Source: MED-G78 sp964275345 (lineage in GTDB: Bacteria; Pseudomonadota; Gammaproteobacteria; Magnimaribacterales; D2472). Taken from it: a stretch of 64,000 nt of DNA. Location: the NCBI GenBank assembly GCA_964275345.1, contig CAXYBK010000003.1:1-64000 (forward strand), in the 5' to 3' direction. The position numbers and the translations under genes were made by a program. The notes below the pieces were generated by a model, which ran no database searches, had not been told where the DNA came from, and saw nothing but the letters and a program-made list of their open reading frames with translations. Positions 63,530-64,000 of the stretch are shown piece by piece (the first letter of the stretch is position 1; each line of letters begins with the position of its first letter).

Positions 63530-63655
63530 AAAGGGCTCGAAGATTACATTTTAGAGAAACTTTGCTTTGATTTCTTATAGGAGATTATCAAAACACACTT
63601 TTAAGGTTCTATGTAGATAAGGGAAACTCAACACCTTAAACTATAACCTTCGAGT
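63530..63655 (-). ncRNA. Candidate Fur-controlled small RNA
   Basis: Predicted from the promoter at 63662-63690, transcription would start near 63655 and run left through gene-free DNA. Two inverted repeats fit a folded RNA. CTCGAAG at its 5' end (63654-63648) pairs with CTTCGAG near its 3' end (63542-63536), and an 8-base stem TTTAAGGT/ACCTTAAA (63600-63607 with 63633-63640) lies inside. The 3' end has a pyrimidine-rich run (CCCTTTCTTATTTTC). No long ORF is present; a 19-codon GTG frame is the only reading frame worth noting. Stems of 7-8 bases can arise by chance in AT-rich DNA, so the call rests mainly on the promoter and Fur box. Confidence 0.45.
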
Positions 63656-63657
63656 GC

Positions 63658-63676
63658 GTAAATGATAATCATTCTC
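63658..63676. promoter_or_regulatory. Fur box
   Basis: GTAAATGATAATCATTCTC matches the classical Fur consensus GATAATGATAATCATTATC at 16 of 19 positions, with the inner AATGATAATCATT intact. It overlaps the -10 element of the minus-strand promoter, the standard position for iron-dependent repression. No protein-coding gene starts near it: katG and the peptidase gene both end facing this region. Confidence 0.7.
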
Positions 63677-63690
63677 ATCTAATATTACAA
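63662..63690 (-). promoter_or_regulatory. Sigma-70-like promoter reading left
   Basis: On the minus strand, TTGTAA (-35, 63690-63685) and TATCAT (-10, 63667-63662) are 17 bases apart and match the consensus at 4/6 and 5/6. The expected start is near 63655. It is covered by the Fur box over the -10. Confidence 0.55.
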
Positions 63691-63693
63691 CCT

Positions 63694-63727
63694 TTTATTC
63701 AAAAAAAAGTACTTATTTTTGAATAAA
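63694..63727. terminator. AT-rich hairpin at the end of katG
   Basis: TTTATTCAAAAA and TTTTTGAATAAA form a perfect 12-base-pair inverted repeat around a 10-base loop. It lies 12 bases downstream of the katG stop and could stop transcription from katG and from the peptidase side, as the run of T on each strand suits both directions. It is not GC-rich, so it is a weak classical terminator. Confidence 0.5.
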
Positions 63728-63739
63728 TTTAGCTAAATA

Positions 63740-64000
63740 CTAAAAAAGGTCGTTACCCATTACTTTATTCCATGCTGATATAAAATCAGACATGAATTTT
63801 TCATTTGCATCATTACTTGCATAGACTTCACAAATAGCTCGAAGCTGCGAATTAGATCCAAAAACAAGATCGGCTCTTGTCGCAGTTCTAACCTTCTCAC
63901 CTGAAGATCTATTTAAAGCTTCAAATGAATTTCCAGTTCCATTTGGTTTCCATTCAACTGACATATCTAACAAAGTATTAAAATAATCATTAGATAATTC
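63740..64000 (-). CDS. katG: Catalase-peroxidase, C-terminal part (runs off the right edge)
   Basis: KatG removes hydrogen peroxide with haem. The visible 86 residues plus stop match the C-terminus of the family: LDMSVEWKPNGTGNSFEALN, ATRADLVFGSNSQLRAICEV and YASNDANEKFMSDFISAWNK, ending MGNDLF. The reading frame is open to the window edge; the start, the haem site and the active Trp-Tyr-Met lie outside. It reads towards the Fur-box spacer. Confidence 0.93.
   Translation of the reverse strand, partial: ELSNDYFNTLLDMSVEWKPNGTGNSFEALNRSSGEKVRTATRADLVFGSNSQLRAICEVYASNDANEKFMSDFISAWNKVMGNDLF

Noticed and set aside
1..64000. tRNA genes, rRNA genes, CRISPR arrays and insertion sequences.
   Set aside because: Spacers are too short for most of these, and I saw no cloverleaf, regularly spaced repeat or transposase-like protein.

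Overview
The window looks like chromosomal DNA from a free-living marine gammaproteobacterium with a small, streamlined genome, most like the SAR86 lineage. The reasons are low GC content (about one third by eye), very tight packing, frequent TTG and GTG starts, and gammaproteobacterial gene neighbourhoods: scpA-scpB-rluB, xseB-ispA-dxs, glyA-nrdR-ribD-ribBX-ribH-nusB, miaA-hflK-hflC-purA, aroK-aroB, gltB/gltD. The taxon is an inference from gene content, not a database result. I see no rRNA, tRNA, insertion sequence, CRISPR array or prophage. No stretch over 300 bases lacks a gene; the longest gene-free stretch is 63516-63739.

Layout. 1-5400: 5' part of pntA, then ubiG-gph-SDR (+) and the opposing scpA-scpB-rluB-alkA-like operon (-). 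5500-8000: DAHP synthase followed by a tandem DnaT-domain protein and a lambda-P-like protein. 8000-12100: an RND efflux pair. 12100-18700: xseB-ispA-dxs (+) converging on a thiolase-thiL-pgpA set (-), then nth. 18700-23400: one-carbon and riboflavin operon. 23350-29120 (-): waaA, PII protein, miaA, hflK, hflC, purA, with hfq and hflX missing from their usual place. 29150-33650: LpxL-type acyltransferase, two methyltransferases, an alpha/alpha-toroid protein and a GT4 glycosyltransferase, probably for lipooligosaccharide. 33650-39070: ilvE, algC-type hexose phosphomutase, slmA, mrcA. 39180-48850: aroK, aroB, gltB, gltD, hemE, tesB. 48960-56200: CobS/CobT-like chelatase subunits, a ferritin-like di-iron protein, a secreted beta-helix protein with its partner dihaem cytochrome c, and a Bax-inhibitor-1 family protein. 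56190-63520: a DUF305/LVIVD-repeat secreted protein, type II pantothenate kinase, a fatty acid hydroxylase, cysE and an S46 dipeptidyl-peptidase. The window ends in the 3' part of katG.

Two points affect how the window should be read. First, seven genes (dxs, thiL, ribH, waaA, the lpxL-type gene, algC and the DUF305 gene) are each broken by single-base indels. Ten such events can be placed and nine are insertions. Most of these genes are expected to be essential and their protein sequence continues undamaged in the next frame, so sequencing or assembly error is the likely cause; I annotate them as whole genes. Second, convergent gene pairs here normally overlap or touch at their stop codons. 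The only real convergent spacer, 63516-63739, holds a good Fur box on a recognisable minus-strand promoter with no long ORF downstream, which makes it the best candidate for an undescribed element: a Fur-controlled small RNA.
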